Shown: piece after piece, positions 1-12,998 of the stretch
Layout of the letters: the number at the start of each line of letters is the position of its first letter
Position numbering within the stretch: position 1 is the stretch's first letter
Assembly (NCBI GenBank): GCA_029931535.1
Contig: JAQPZY010000478.1
Coordinates: 1 to 64,000, forward strand
Source: Margaritifera margaritifera
Lineage: Eukaryota; Mollusca; Bivalvia; Unionida; Margaritiferidae
Reading direction: 5' to 3'
Length of the DNA stretch: 64,000 nucleotides
Program-made: the position numbers and the translations under genes
Notes under the pieces: generated by a model
Seen by the model: only the letters and a program-made list of their open reading frames with translations
The model's database searches: none
Told to the model about the DNA's origin: nothing

Positions 1-3000
1 CTCTCGCTCGATTCACATCGAAATTCATTTGTCCGTTTTGTATCATTTTTACGGAATCACATGTATGAATGTATAAACCAAGATTAAGAGTAAATACGCA
101 CACCACGGAGACATTGAGGAGGGACAACTTTAATTCTGCCTTAATTATTGTCTTCAAAGGCATTTTTATGTGCAGGTTTAAACAGTTTAACTTGGTTTAA
201 CCGGCCATAGCTAAATCACCTGAGACGGACAAGCATAGATTGGACTAGCAGAGGTCATGTGATGTTGAACAGGAGTCTATAAATACGGGTGCCAGACAGT
301 GCCGTGGCAGATAGCTGTTCAGAGCGGCAAAGCTTTGAACATTTAAGTGGGAAAGAATTTCGGCCTTGTATTCAAAATCCAGGTCAGAAACCCTTATATT
401 ATTATTTACATAAACCTAATATTAAATTTTTGTTTTAATGCTAGAAAAATTTCAAAAGTGAATCAAATTATTATTCTCAAGCTAATTTATAAGTTATCTC
501 TTTTATATGATTGCCATTCAATTTGACTGCCTTTCATAAAACTATTATGCCATATTTCTTTAAAAAAAACCAACAAAAAAAAAAAAAAATAAAGGTGCTG
601 CTTGCTATTTCCCACCACAAGCTCAAGTGCACATAAGCACTATAAATTAAATTTTACATTGAGAGATTACGATTCGATGTAAGAAATTGTGTAATAGTCA
701 ATCCAATAAATTAAGCTGGTATTGTGGGCATAGGAATTATAAAATATAATTAAATTTATAAATATAAAATTGCGTATTTGATAAACGTCGACTTTCTGGC
801 TACTAGATAAACACTTGTGAGCTCCATTATTATTAGAAGTTGAGAGTTGTTGTGACAAACACATTGCTGACTTAACTTACTATGCTATATTTAAAAGCAT
901 GCTCTATCTCACCTTTATTATTTGATTAAATATTTTAACACCGACCACTCTGGTTTTTTGCGATATAACCCTTTAGGGTGTTACAATACCAGTATTAAAT
1001 CAACTTTGAATTTATTACGTGTATCAAAAATAAGAATTTACCATACGCATGAAAATTACTTGATTAAAAATACAATCAAAACAAGCAAACAAACAAAAAA
1101 TATAAATTTAAAAAAAATTTAAAAAATAAAATAAACCGAGTCAGCCTCACGACTCGTTCCGTTCCTGATCCCGGCATTGAACATTGGGCTTATAAATATT
1201 CAGGCTAACGATCCACCTACTGAGCCATTTCAGATGACGAAGGTAAAGGAAAGGAAAAGAACGTCATTTATTTTTACATTCCAAAGTCATAGTAGTGGTA
1301 AGATTTGTATTGCTTTGACCAATAAGAGTCTTGAATGTACCGTTGTTTTGGGTTACTCTTGGTTGCGTATCGTGTACATGGCAGTATAATAATACAGTAG
1401 AGTCATTACACATTGAAAGGTAGGAGAGGCGTAAAAACTCATTCGCCGACTTGATACAGCGATTTGCATCATGTTGGAAATAAATATGCTAAATTCTCTG
1501 AGATTTTCCCTACCGTGATGTCATAATGTGCGGGTTGTCCCTATCGTGTTGTAAGTGCGTCCTCCCTTTAGAAGAATAATAACGTTAAGGATTTGTCTAG
1601 AGTCAGACTAACGGAAAACGAAGAAACGAAATGAATGTCTGGCCAGAGATGGGGAATTCTCAATAAATTTTTAGGTAGATTTCTCTATTCAGCAGTAATG
1701 AATGTTCTTAAGAAGGTGAAACTTAAGGAAGGTGTGATTCTTATTTCATGCCAGACAGATGATGTTATTTGAAAAATCTGCAAATAAGCGTTTATCCCTA
1801 ACATGTCCATGAATCGGTCACGGTTTATACGAATTAAAAAAGCTTGTATACCGTATATGGTGACATAAACATTATGACCTCGTGGCGCAACGGTAGCGCG
1901 TTCTGACTCCAGATTCAGAAGGTTGCGTGTTCGAATCACGTCGAGGTCACGAAATCTTTTATTCAAAGAATGAAGAGCCAAGTTACTGTAGGACAAATAT
2001 ATATGGCATCTGTCAGAAATCCCAGGTAACACGTTCCTACATTTGGAGATAAAGGTAAAGACACTCATTTGGAGGTTCGAATTGGCTTTTTGGTACGATA
2101 AGATTTTTTTGAGACCATTTTGGTTGTGACTTTGCTGTGCCAGAAGGGGCTTTTAATCAAGTGGCTATACAGACGTTTTATCTTGGAGGGAACTTTGATT
2201 GTTTTTATGCCCTTGCAACCGTTATTAATATATATGAATGTACAATATGTTTGATTCACATATTTCTGCGTGGGACGTTACTGCTTTTCTGTGTATGATT
2301 TAGTGGCCCATCGCTTTGGATGATATCTCTTAGTGGGTGTCACGTTCTTGCATGATCATATCAGAGTTTTTTGTATAGAAACAAAAGTTGTTGAAGTCGC
2401 CTATATATATGCTCAGGAGCAGCTAAGTACTATTAGGCTGTTTCCAATTGAGACCTATCTAAAATGAACCAGAAAATAGTCAATATAAACAAACAAGAAT
2501 AATTGTGGACTGTTTTTATAGACAGAAATATGATTTTTTTAAAGTACAAATTCTTGATATCGGACATGACACACACAGACAAAAATAAATAAAAAAAAGT
2601 ACGTAAATCGCTGACGTTTTAATCAATTATATGGTGGGTTGAAAGACATACGGTGCACGAAAAGAAAAGTGTTCCTTGTTCTAATATAGGCACTTAAGTG
2701 ACAAAGTCTTAGAAATAGAAGAGTTTATTGTGCCGTTACGAATCAAAGTACTGATAGTATTAAAACAAATAGAGAACGATGATTGGAAGCCAGCGACGTT
2801 GATTCTGAGGAAAACAATGATCTCTTCTTTTCAGCACAAATCTGAAAAAGTGTCAGATAAATATTTCAAGATCATTTTTAAAGCAGAGTAAAATAAAAGC
2901 AACTACTTAAATTCAATTTTTTTAATGTTCAGTTGAATTTAAAATTAATCTTCTTTAAATAGGTAATGAATACGTTACTCAACCCTATGCAACAATAAAG

Positions 3001-4414
3001 AATATGTTTGCCCCGTATGTATATATGTATAGGTTTTGCCAGAACATCAGCACAAACCTGGCTATATGGTGTTGGAGGAAGCTCTGGGTAGCAAAAACAA
3101 TAAAAGACACATATTTTTTCGTTATATTGTTAGAAGACAAGCCTTACCTAACCAAAAGTAAATATGCATCTCGGAGACGAGGATATAAAATGGACAACTG
3201 CAAAGATATTCCAAAATTGTCCCCCAAACTAGACTCAAATGAAAATATTATACAAGGAGATAAAGCTGTAAGTAGATAATTCAAAATATATAAAATAAAT
3301 TAAAGTATGATTTAAACGTATTAAAATGTGCTTAAAGTAGGTCAACCTCTGTTCCTTGAATGTTGACTTCGATCCCTAATTCTCACCTCCATGCCCCCAT
3401 CCAATCCCCTCACCGATAGTTCCAGATTCATGGACACTTATGGGGAGAGCTGTTGGAAGTGGGGATTCAGGAGATGCCTAATAGTAATGCTGGACCTTAG
3501 CGACTTTTATGCATATTTCTTTCTTAAAAGATACTCCTTTTACTGTCCAGAGGACAAATAGATGACACATTGTCGGATATATTTACAAACACAATAGATA
3601 CTGTATACCTTTATGGTATTACAAGTGGAGTTTTCATATATAATCATTCAGTGTGTCAAGATTATTTCAGGTTAAATGTTGGGTTGTGAAATAATGCTTC
3701 ATTTACTAAACTGTAGCATTGATTACTCACTTTTATTCATCACTGATAATGCTACCATGAGTGTGAATTGCTTTTCTCCATTCCTCCTGAACGTATTGCC
3801 CCACCCCACCCACCATTGCTTAAATCGCCAGCTATATTTTCTATGGATTTGTATTCTGTGTTTTATACTTAGTATGCGTATAAAAACTTGTTCTGGTCGT
3901 TATATTTTCATACATGTGTGTTGAGTATCGAGGGAAATTCATTTCGATGGCATCAATTCTACAAGGCCCGGCAGGTCAACAACAAGCAGAAAGAAGTTCA
4001 CATGTTGAACGTTACCGTACACTATTCGTTTTCCAGGTCGGACCACTTGTGCGTCATGCAGGATTTCTCACGAATAGTTTAAGAAATCAATTATCTTACC
4101 TTCTTGAAATATGGTATACCAAAGCCAGGAATATGATATTAGTCCAAAAATAATTGACTTCAACCATCCGGTGGAGTGCTGTTACACACGCAGTGTGACA
4201 CAGGATTGTGTTGGAATCAACGTGTCCAGCTGAAGAAACACATTTTTGTCAGACTTTAGTTTCAACAATAAGTTAAAACTGATGTTACTGTTCTCTTCAC
4301 AAGATCTTTACTATGCAGAACTTGCTAGTTTATTTTAAGGTTCAAAATAGTATAAGATTGACAGGGGACTATTTTGAACCGCATTACGACTCATTGCATC
4401 ATCGGTTGGTTGTA
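1..4414. repeat. Array unit 1 (diverged, indel-rich)
   Basis: It aligns to the inner units along its whole length but is about 120 bp longer, mostly from scattered one-base insertions often within short homopolymers, such as two extra T in the tRNA gene. Substitutions are fewer than indels. This looks like unpolished long-read sequence at a contig end, or an array-edge unit decaying by small indels. The TATA-like site and tRNA region are present. Confidence 0.9.
1876..1949 (+). pseudogene. tRNA-Trp (CCA) copy of unit 1, two insertions
   Basis: Same gene as in the inner units but with an extra T in the D-stem/anticodon-stem junction and another at the end of the anticodon loop. Acceptor and T arms are intact. 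As written it would not fold normally. Given the many indels in this unit, the insertions may be sequencing errors. Confidence 0.8.
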
Positions 4415-4673
4415 CTCTCGCTCGATTCACATCGAAATTCATTTGTCCGTTTTGTTCATTTTTACGGAATCACATGTATGAATGTATAAACAAGATTAAG
4501 AGTAAATACGCACACCACGGACATTGAGAGGACAACTTAATTCTGCCTTAATTTTGTCTTCAAAGGCATTTTTATGTGCAGTTTAAACAGTTTACTTGGT
4601 TACCGCCATAGCTAACCCTGAGACGGACAAGCATAGATTGGCTAGCAGAGGTCATGTGATGTGAACAGGAGTC

Positions 4674-4681
4674 TATAAATA
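4674..4681 (+). promoter_or_regulatory. TATA-like site in the array unit
   Basis: TATAAATA followed ~30 bp later by a G/C-richer segment. It resembles a pol II core promoter and recurs at offset ~260 in units 1-4, 8 and 9; units 5-7 read CATAAATA. No convincing ORF follows, so any transcript would be non-coding. Confidence 0.35.
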
Positions 4682-6183
4682 CGGGTGCAGACAGTGCCGT
4701 GGCAGATAGCTGTCAGAGCGGCAAAGCATGAACATTTAAGTGGGAAAGAATTTCGGCCTTGTATTCAAAATCCAGTCAGAAACCATATATTATTATTACA
4801 TAACTAATATTAAATTTTGTTTAATGCTAGAAAATTTCAAAAGTGAATCAAATTATTATTCTCAAGTAATTTTAAGTATCTCTATTATATGATTGCCATT
4901 CAATTTGACTGCCTTATAACTATTATGCCATAATTCTTTACAAAGCTGCTGCTGCTATTTCCCACCACAAGCTCAAGTGCACTAAGCACTAAAATAAATT
5001 TTACATTGAGAGATTACGCTACTATGTAAGAATGTGTTATAGTCAATCCAATAAATTAAGCTGGTATTGTGCATAGGAATAAAATAATTAATTTAAATAT
5101 AAAATTGCGTATTATAACGTCGACTTTTGGCTACTAGATAAACACTTGTGAGCTCCATATTATTAGAAGTTGAGAGTGTTGTGACAAACACATTGCTGAC
5201 TTAACTTACTATGCTATATTTAAAAGCATGCTCTATCTCACCTTTATTATTTGATTAAATATTTTACACCGACAACTCTGGTTTTTTGCGATATAACCCT
5301 TTAGGGTGTTACAATACCAGTATTAAATCAACTTTGAATTTATACGTGTATCAAAAATAAGAATTTACCATACACATGAAAATTACTTGATTAAAAATAC
5401 AATCAAAACAAGCAAACAAACAAAAAATTTAAATTTAAAAAATAAAATAAAGCCGAGTCAGCCTTACGACTCGTTCCGTTCCTGATCCCGGCATTGAACA
5501 TTGGGCTTATAAATATTCAGGCTAACGATCCACCTACTGAGCCATTTCAGATGACGAAGGTAAGGAAAGGAAAAGAACGTCATTTATTTTTACATTCCAA
5601 AGTCATAGTAGTGGTAAGATTTGTATTGCTTTGACCAATAAGAGTCTTGAATGAACCGTTGTTTTGGGTTACTCTTGGTTGCGTGTCGTGTACATGGCAG
5701 TATAATAATACAGAGAGTCATTACACATTGAAAGGTAGGAGAGGCGTAAAACTCATTCGCCGACTTGATACAGCGATTGCATCATGTTGGAAATAAATAT
5801 GCTAAATTCTCTGAGATTTTCCCTACCGTGATGTCATAAGTGCGGGTTGTCCCTATGGTGTTGTATGTGCGTCCTCCCTTTTGAAGCATAATAACGTTAA
5901 GGATTTGTGGAGAGTCCGACTAACGGAAACGAAGAAACGAAATGAATGTCTGGCCAGAGATGGGGAATTCTCAATAAATTTTTAGGTAGATTTCTCTATT
6001 CAGCAGTAATGAATGTTCTTAAGAAGGTGAAACTTAAGGAAGGTGTGATTCTTATTTCATGCCAGACAGATGATGTTATTTGAAAAATCTGCAAATAGCG
6101 TTTATCCCTAACATGTCCATGAATCGGTCACGGTTATACGAATTAAAAAGCTTGTATACCGTATATGGTGACATAAACATTAT

Positions 6184-6255
6184 GACCTCGTGGCGCAACG
6201 GTAGCGCGTCTGACTCCAGATCAGAAGGTTGCGTGTTCGAATCACGTCGAGGTCA
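6184..6255 (+). tRNA. tRNA-Trp (CCA)
   Basis: A 72-base cloverleaf. The 7-bp acceptor stem is GACCTCG/CGAGGTC with discriminator A, the D-stem is GCGC/GCGC, and the anticodon stem TCTGA/TCAGA encloses loop CTCCAGA, giving anticodon CCA. The T arm is GCGTG-TTCGAAT-CACGT. Internal A and B boxes (TGGCGCAACGG, GTTCGAATC) fit RNA polymerase III promoters. There is no intron. It is the only RNA gene recognised in the unit. Confidence 0.95.
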
Positions 6256-7892
6256 CGAAATCTTTTATTCAAAGAATGAAGAGCCAAGTTACTGTAGGAC
6301 AAATATATATGGCATCTGTCAGAAATCCCAGGTAACACGTTCCTACATTTGGAGATAAAGGTAAAGACACTCATTTGGAGGTTCGAATTGGCTTTTGGTA
6401 CGATAAGATTTTTTTGAGACATTTTGGTTGTGACTTTGCTGTGCCAGAAGGGGCTTTTAATCAAGTGGCTATACAGACGTTTTATCTTGGAGGGAACTTT
6501 GATGGTTTTTATGCCCTTGCACCGTTATTAAGATATAGGAATGTACAATATGTTTGATTCACATATTTCTGCGTGGGACGTTACTGCTTTTCTGTGTATG
6601 ATTTAGTGGCCCATCGCTTTGGATGATATCTCTTAGTGGGTGTCACGTTCTTGCATGATCATATCAGAGTTTTTTTGTATAGAAACAAAAGTTGTTGAAG
6701 TCGCCTATATATATGCTCAGGAGCAGCTAAGTACTATTAGGCTGTTTCCAATTGAGACCTATCTAAAATGAACCAGAAAATAGTCAATATAAACAAACAA
6801 GAATAATTGTGGACTGTTTTTATAGACAGAAATATGATTTTTTTAAAGTACAAATCTTGATATCGACATGACACACACAGACAAAAATAAATAAAAAAAA
6901 GTACGTAAATCGCTGACGTTTTAATCAATTATATGGTGGGTTGAAAGACATACGGTGCACGAAAAGAAAAGTGTTCCTTGTTCTAATATAGGCACTTAAG
7001 TGACAAAGTCTTAGAAATAGAAGAGTTTATTGTGCCGTTACGAATCAAAGTACTGATAGTATTAAACAAATAGAGAACGATGATTGGAAGCCAGCGACGT
7101 TGATTCTGAGAAAACAATGATCTCTTCTTTTCAGCACAAATCTGAAAAAGTGTCAGATAAATATTTCAAGATCATTTTTAAAGCAGAGTAAAATAAAAGC
7201 AACTACTTAAATTCAATTTTTTTAATGTTCAGTTGAATTTAAAATTAATCTTCTTTAAATAGGTAATGAATACGTTACTCAACCCTATGCAACAATAAAG
7301 AATATGTTTGCCCCGTATGTATATATGTATAGGTTTTGCCAGAACATCAGCACAAACCTGGCTATATGGTGTGGAGGAAGCTCTGGGTAGCAAAAACAAT
7401 AAAAGCACATATTTTTCTTATATAGTTAGGAAGACAAGCCTTACCAACCAAAAGTAAATATGCATCACGAGACGAGATATAAAATGGACAACTGCAAAGA
7501 TATTCCAAAATTGTCCCCAAACAGACTCAAATGAAAATATTATACAAGGAGATAAGAGCTGTAAGTAGATAATTCAAAATATATAAAATAAATTAAAGTA
7601 TGATTTAAACGTATTAAAATGTGCTTAAAGTAGTCAACCTCTGTTCCTTGAATGTTGACTTCGCATCCCTAATTCTCACCTCCATGCCACCATCCAATCC
7701 CCTCACCGATAGTTTCCAGATTCATGACACTATGGGGGAGGCTGGTTGGAAGTGGGGATTCAGAGATGCCTAATAGTAATGCTGGACCTTAGCGACTTTT
7801 ATGCATATTTCTTTCTTAAAAGATACTCCTTTTACTGTCCAGAGACAAATAGATGACACATTGTCGGATATAATTACAACACAATAGATACT

Positions 7893-7913
7893 GTAATACC
7901 TTTATGGTATTAC
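7893..7913. repeat. Hairpin in the array unit
   Basis: Perfect 8-bp inverted repeat GTAATACC with a 5-base loop, present at the same place in each inner unit and broken in unit 1. Confidence 0.6.
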
Positions 7914-8040
7914 AAGTGGAGTTTTCCATATATAATCATTCAGTGTGTCAAGATTATTTCAGGTTAAATGTTGGGTTGTGAAATAATGCTTCATTTACTA
8001 AACTGTAGCATTGATTACTCACTTTTATTCATCACTGATA

Positions 8041-8370
8041 ATGCCTACCATGTGTGAATTGCTTTTCTCCATTCCTCCTGAACGTATTGCCCCACCCCAC
8101 CCACCATTGCTTAAATCGCCAGCTATATTTTCTATGGATGTGTATTCTGTGTTTTATACTGAGTATGCTTATAAAAACTTGTTCTGGTCGTTATATTTTC
8201 ATACTGGTGTGATGAGTATCGAGAAATTCATTCGATGGCATCAATTCTACAAGGCCCGGCAGGTCAACAACAAGCAGAAAGAAGTTCACATGTTGAACGT
8301 TACCGTACACTATTCGTTTCCAGGTCGGACCACTTGTGCGTCATGCAGGAATTTCTCACGAATAGTTTAA
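8041..8370 (+). other. Conserved short ORF of the array unit, probably not a gene
   Basis: An ATG-started open frame of about 109 codons recurs in units 2-8 (for example to 12667, 16963, 21260, 25557, 29853 and 34149). It shows no recognisable domain or signal peptide. Conservation only mirrors the near identity of the units, and both unit 1 and unit 9 break it. I regard it as chance. Confidence 0.2.
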
Positions 8371-8626
8371 GAAATCAATTATCTTACCTTCTTGAAATAT
8401 GGTATACCAAAGCCAGGAATATGATATTAGTCCAAAAATAATTGACTTCAACCATCCGGTGGAGTGCTGTTACACACGCAGTGTGACACAGGATTGTGTT
8501 GGAATCAACGTGTCCAGCTGAAGAAACACATTTTTGTCAGACTTTAGTTTCAACAATAAGTTAGAACTGATGTTACTGTTCTCTTCATAAGATCTTTACT
8601 ATGCAGAACTTGCTAGTTTATTTTAA

Positions 8627-8667
8627 GGTTCAAAATAGTATAAGATTGACAGGGACTATTTTGAACC
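8627..8667. repeat. 13-bp inverted repeat near the unit end
   Basis: GGTTCAAAATAGT and its exact complement are separated by 15 bases, and the pair recurs near the end of every full unit. It would form a stable cruciform or RNA hairpin about 34 bp before the phase point used here. Unit 1 has an extra base in the spacer. Confidence 0.75.
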
Positions 8668-8701
8668 GCATTACGACTCATTGCATCATCGGTTGGTTGT
8701 A

Positions 8702-11700
8702 CTCTCGCTCGATTCACATCGAAATTCATTTGTCCGTTTTGTTCATTTTTACGGAATCACATGTATGAATGTATAAACAAGATTAAGAGTAAATACGCAC
8801 ACCACGGACATTGAGAGGACAACTTAATTCTGCCTTAATTTTGTCTTCAAAGGCATTTTTATGTGCAGTTTAAACAGTTTACTTGGTTACCGCCATAGCT
8901 AACCCTGAGACGGACAAGCATAGATTGGCTAGCAGAGGTCATGTGATGTGAACAGGAGTCTATAAATACGGGTGCAGACAGTGCCGTGGCAGATAGCTGT
9001 CAGAGCGGCAAAGCATGAACATTTAAGTGGGAAAGAATTTCGGCCTTGTATTCAAAATCCAGTCAGAAACCATATATTATTATTACATAACTAATATTAA
9101 ATTTTGTTTAATGCTAGAAAATTTCAAAAGTGAATCAAATTATTATTCTCAAGTAATTTTAAGTATCTCTATTATATGATTGCCATTCAATTTGACTGCC
9201 TTATAACTATTATGCCATAATTCTTTACAAAGCTGCTGCTGCTATTTCCCACCACAAGCTCAAGTGCACTAAGCACTAAAATAAATTTTACATTGAGAGA
9301 TTACGCTACTATGTAAGAATGTGTTATAGTCAATCCAATAAATTAAGCTGGTATTGTGCATAGGAATAAAATAATTAATTTAAATATAAAATTGCGTATT
9401 ATAACGTCGACTTTTGGCTACTAGATAAACACTTGTGAGCTCCATATTATTAGAAGTTGAGAGTGTTGTGACAAACACATTGCTGACTTAACTTACTATG
9501 CTATATTTAAAAGCATGCTCTATCTCACCTTTATTATTTGATTAAATATTTTACACCGACAACTCTGGTTTTTTGCGATATAACCCTTTAGGGTGTTACA
9601 ATACCAGTATTAAATCAACTTTGAATTTATACGTGTATCAAAAATAAGAATTTACCATACGCATGAAAATTACTTGATTAAAAATACAATCAAAACAAGC
9701 AAACAAACAAAAAATTTAAATTTAAAAAAATTTAAAAAATAAAATAAAGCCGAGTCAGCCTCACGACTCGTTCCGTTCCTGATCCCGGCATTGAACATTG
9801 GGCTTATAAATATTCAGGCTAACGATCCACCTACTGAGCCATTTCAGATGACGAAGGTAAGGAAAGGAAAAGAACGTCATTTATTTTTACATTCCAAAGT
9901 CATAGTAGTGGTAAGATTTGTATTGCTTTGACCAATAAGAGTCTTGAATGAACCGTTGTTTTGGGTTACTCTTGGTTGCGTGTCGTGTACATGGCAGTAT
10001 AATAATACAGAGAGTCATTACACATTGAAAGGTAGGAGAGGCGTAAAACTCATTCGCCGACTTGATACAGCGATTGCATCATGTTGGAAATAAATATGCT
10101 AAATTCTCTGAGATTTTCCCTACCGTGATGTCATAAGTGCGGGTTGTCCCTATGGTGTTGTATGTGCGTCCTCCCTTTTGAAGCATAATAACGTTAAGGA
10201 TTTGTGGAGAGTCCGACTAACGGAAACGAAGAAACGAAATGAATGTCTGGCCAGAGATGGGGAATTCTCAATAAATTTTTAGGTAGATTTCTCTATTCAG
10301 CAGTAATGAATGTTCTTAAGAAGGTGAAACTTAAGGAAGGTGTGATTCTTATTTCATGCCAGACAGATGATGTTATTTGAAAAATCTGCAAATAGCGTTT
10401 ATCCCTAACATGTCCATGAATCGGTCACGGTTATACGAATTAAAAAGCTTGTATACCTGTATATGGTGACATAAACATTATGACCTCGTGGCGCAACGGT
10501 AGCGCGTCTGACTCCAGATCAGAAGGTTGCGTGTTCGAATCACGTCGAGGTCACGAAATCTTTTATTCAAAGAATGAAGAGCCAAGTTACTGTAGGACAA
10601 ATATATATGGCATCTGTCAGAAATCCCAGGTAACACGTTCCTACATTTGGAGATAAAGGTAAAGACACTCATTTGGAGGTTCGAATTGGCTTTTGGTACG
10701 ATAAGATTTTTTTGAGACATTTTGGTTGTGACTTTGCTGTGCCAGAAGGGGCTTTTAATCAAGTGGCTATACAGACGTTTTATCTTGGAGGGAACTTTGA
10801 TGGTTTTTATGCCCTTGCACCGTTATTAAGATATAGGAATGTACAATATGTTTGATTCACATATTTCTGCGTGGGACGTTACTGCTTTTCTGTGTATGAT
10901 TTAGTGGCCCATCGCTTTGGATGATATCTCTTAGTGGGTGTCACGTTCTTGCATGATCATATCAGAGTTTTTTGTATAGAAACAAAAGTTGTTGAAGTCG
11001 CCTATATATATGCTCAGGAGCAGCTAAGTACTATTAGGCTGTTTCCAATTGAGACCTATCTAAAATGAACCAGAAAATAGTCAATATAAACAAACAAGAA
11101 TAATTGTGGACTGTTTTTATAGACAGAAATATGATTTTTTTAAAGTACAAATCTTGATATCGACATGACACACACAGACAAAAATAAATAAAAAAAAGTA
11201 CGTAAATCGCTGACGTTTTAATCAATTATATGGTGGGTTGAAAGACATACGGTGCACGAAAAGAAAAGTGTTCCTTGTTCTAATATAGGCACTTAAGTGA
11301 CAAAGTCTTAGAAATAGAAGAGTTTATTGTGCCGTTACGAATCAAAGTACTGATAGTATTAAACAAATAGAGAACGATGATTGGAAGCCAGCGACGTTGA
11401 TTCTGAGAAAACAATGATCTCTTCTTTTCAGCACAAATCTGAAAAAGTGTCAGATAAATATTTCAAGATCATTTTTAAAGCAGAGTAAAATAAAAGCAAC
11501 TACTTAAATTCAATTTTTTTAATGTTCAGTTGAATTTAAAATTAATCTTCTTTAAATAGGTAATGAATACGTTACTCAACCCTATGCAACAATAAAGAAT
11601 ATGTTTGCCCCGTATGTATATATGTATAGGTTTTGCCAGAACATCAGCACAAACCTGGCTATATGGTGTGGAGGAAGCTCTGGGTAGCAAAAACAATAAA

Positions 11701-12998
11701 AGCACATATTTTTCTTATATAGTTAGGAAGACAAGCCTTACCAACCAAAAGTAAATATGCATCACGAGACGAGATATAAAATGGACAACTGCAAAGATAT
11801 TCCAAAATTGTCCCCAAACAGACTCAAATGAAAATATTATACAAGGAGATAAGAGCTGTAAGTAGATAATTCAAAATATATAAAATAAATTAAAGTATGA
11901 TTTAAACGTATTAAAATGTGCTTAAAGTAGTCAACCTCTGTTCCTTGAATGTTGACTTCGCATCCCTAATTCTCACCTCCATGCCACCATCCAATCCCCT
12001 CACCGATAGTTTCCAGATTCATGACACTATGGGGGAGGCTGGTTGGAAGTGGGGATTCAGAGATGCCTAATAGTAATGCTGGACCTTAGCGACTTTTATG
12101 CATATTTCTTTCTTAAAAGATACTCCTTTTACTGTCCAGAGACAAATAGATGACACATTGTCGGATATAATTACAACACAATAGATACTGTAATACCTTT
12201 ATGGTATTACAAGTGGAGTTTTCCATATATAATCATTCAGTGTGTCAAGATTATTTCAGGTTAAATGTTGGGTTGTGAAATAATGCTTCATTTACTAAAC
12301 TGTAGCATTGATTACTCACTTTTATTCATCACTGATAATGCCTACCATGTGTGAATTGCTTTTCTCCATTCCTCCTGAACGTATTGCCCCACCCCACCCA
12401 CCATTGCTTAAATCGCCAGCTATATTTTCTATGGATGTGTATTCTGTGTTTTATACTGAGTATGCTTATAAAAACTTGTTCTGGTCGTTATATTTTCATA
12501 CTGGTGTGATGAGTATCGAGAAATTCATTCGATGGCATCAATTCTACAAGGCCCGGCAGGTCAACAACAAGCAGAAAGAAGTTCACATGTTGAACGTTAC
12601 CGTACACTATTCGTTTCCAGGTCGGACCACTTGTGCGTCATGCAGGAATTTCTCACGAATAGTTTAAGAAATCAATTATCTTACCTTCTTGAAATATGGT
12701 ATACCAAAGCCAGGAATATGATATTAGTCCAAAAATAATTGACTTCAACCATCCGGTGGAGTGCTGTTACACACGCAGTGTGACACAGGATTGTGTTGGA
12801 ATCAACGTGTCCAGCTGAAGAAACACATTTTTGTCAGACTTTAGTTTCAACAATAAGTTAGAACTGATGTTACTGTTCTCTTCATAAGATCTTTACTATG
12901 CAGAACTTGCTAGTTTATTTTAAGGTTCAAAATAGTATAAGATTGACAGGGACTATTTTGAACCGCATTACGACTCATTGCATCATCGGTTGGTTGTA
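8702..12998. repeat. Array unit 3
   Basis: Unit of 4297 bp, near identical to unit 2. It carries one extra base just upstream of the tRNA gene (around 10458) and the same CCACCCCACCC variant near 12390 as unit 2. Confidence 0.95.
10482..10553 (+). tRNA. tRNA-Trp (CCA)
   Basis: Identical in sequence to the unit 2 copy and at the matching place in unit 3. All four stems and anticodon CCA are intact. Confidence 0.95.

Larger units (their letters stand above)
4415..8701. repeat. Array unit 2
   Basis: Inner-type unit of 4287 bp, ten bases shorter than its neighbours because an A/T-rich stretch near 5430-5445 is shortened. It keeps TATAAATA near 4674 and an intact tRNA-Trp. Confidence 0.95.

Noticed and set aside
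6080..6464. ORFs of 92 and 94 codons on both strands around the tRNA, repeated in every unit
   Set aside because: They run through the tRNA-Trp gene, have no domain, and are conserved only because the units are nearly identical.
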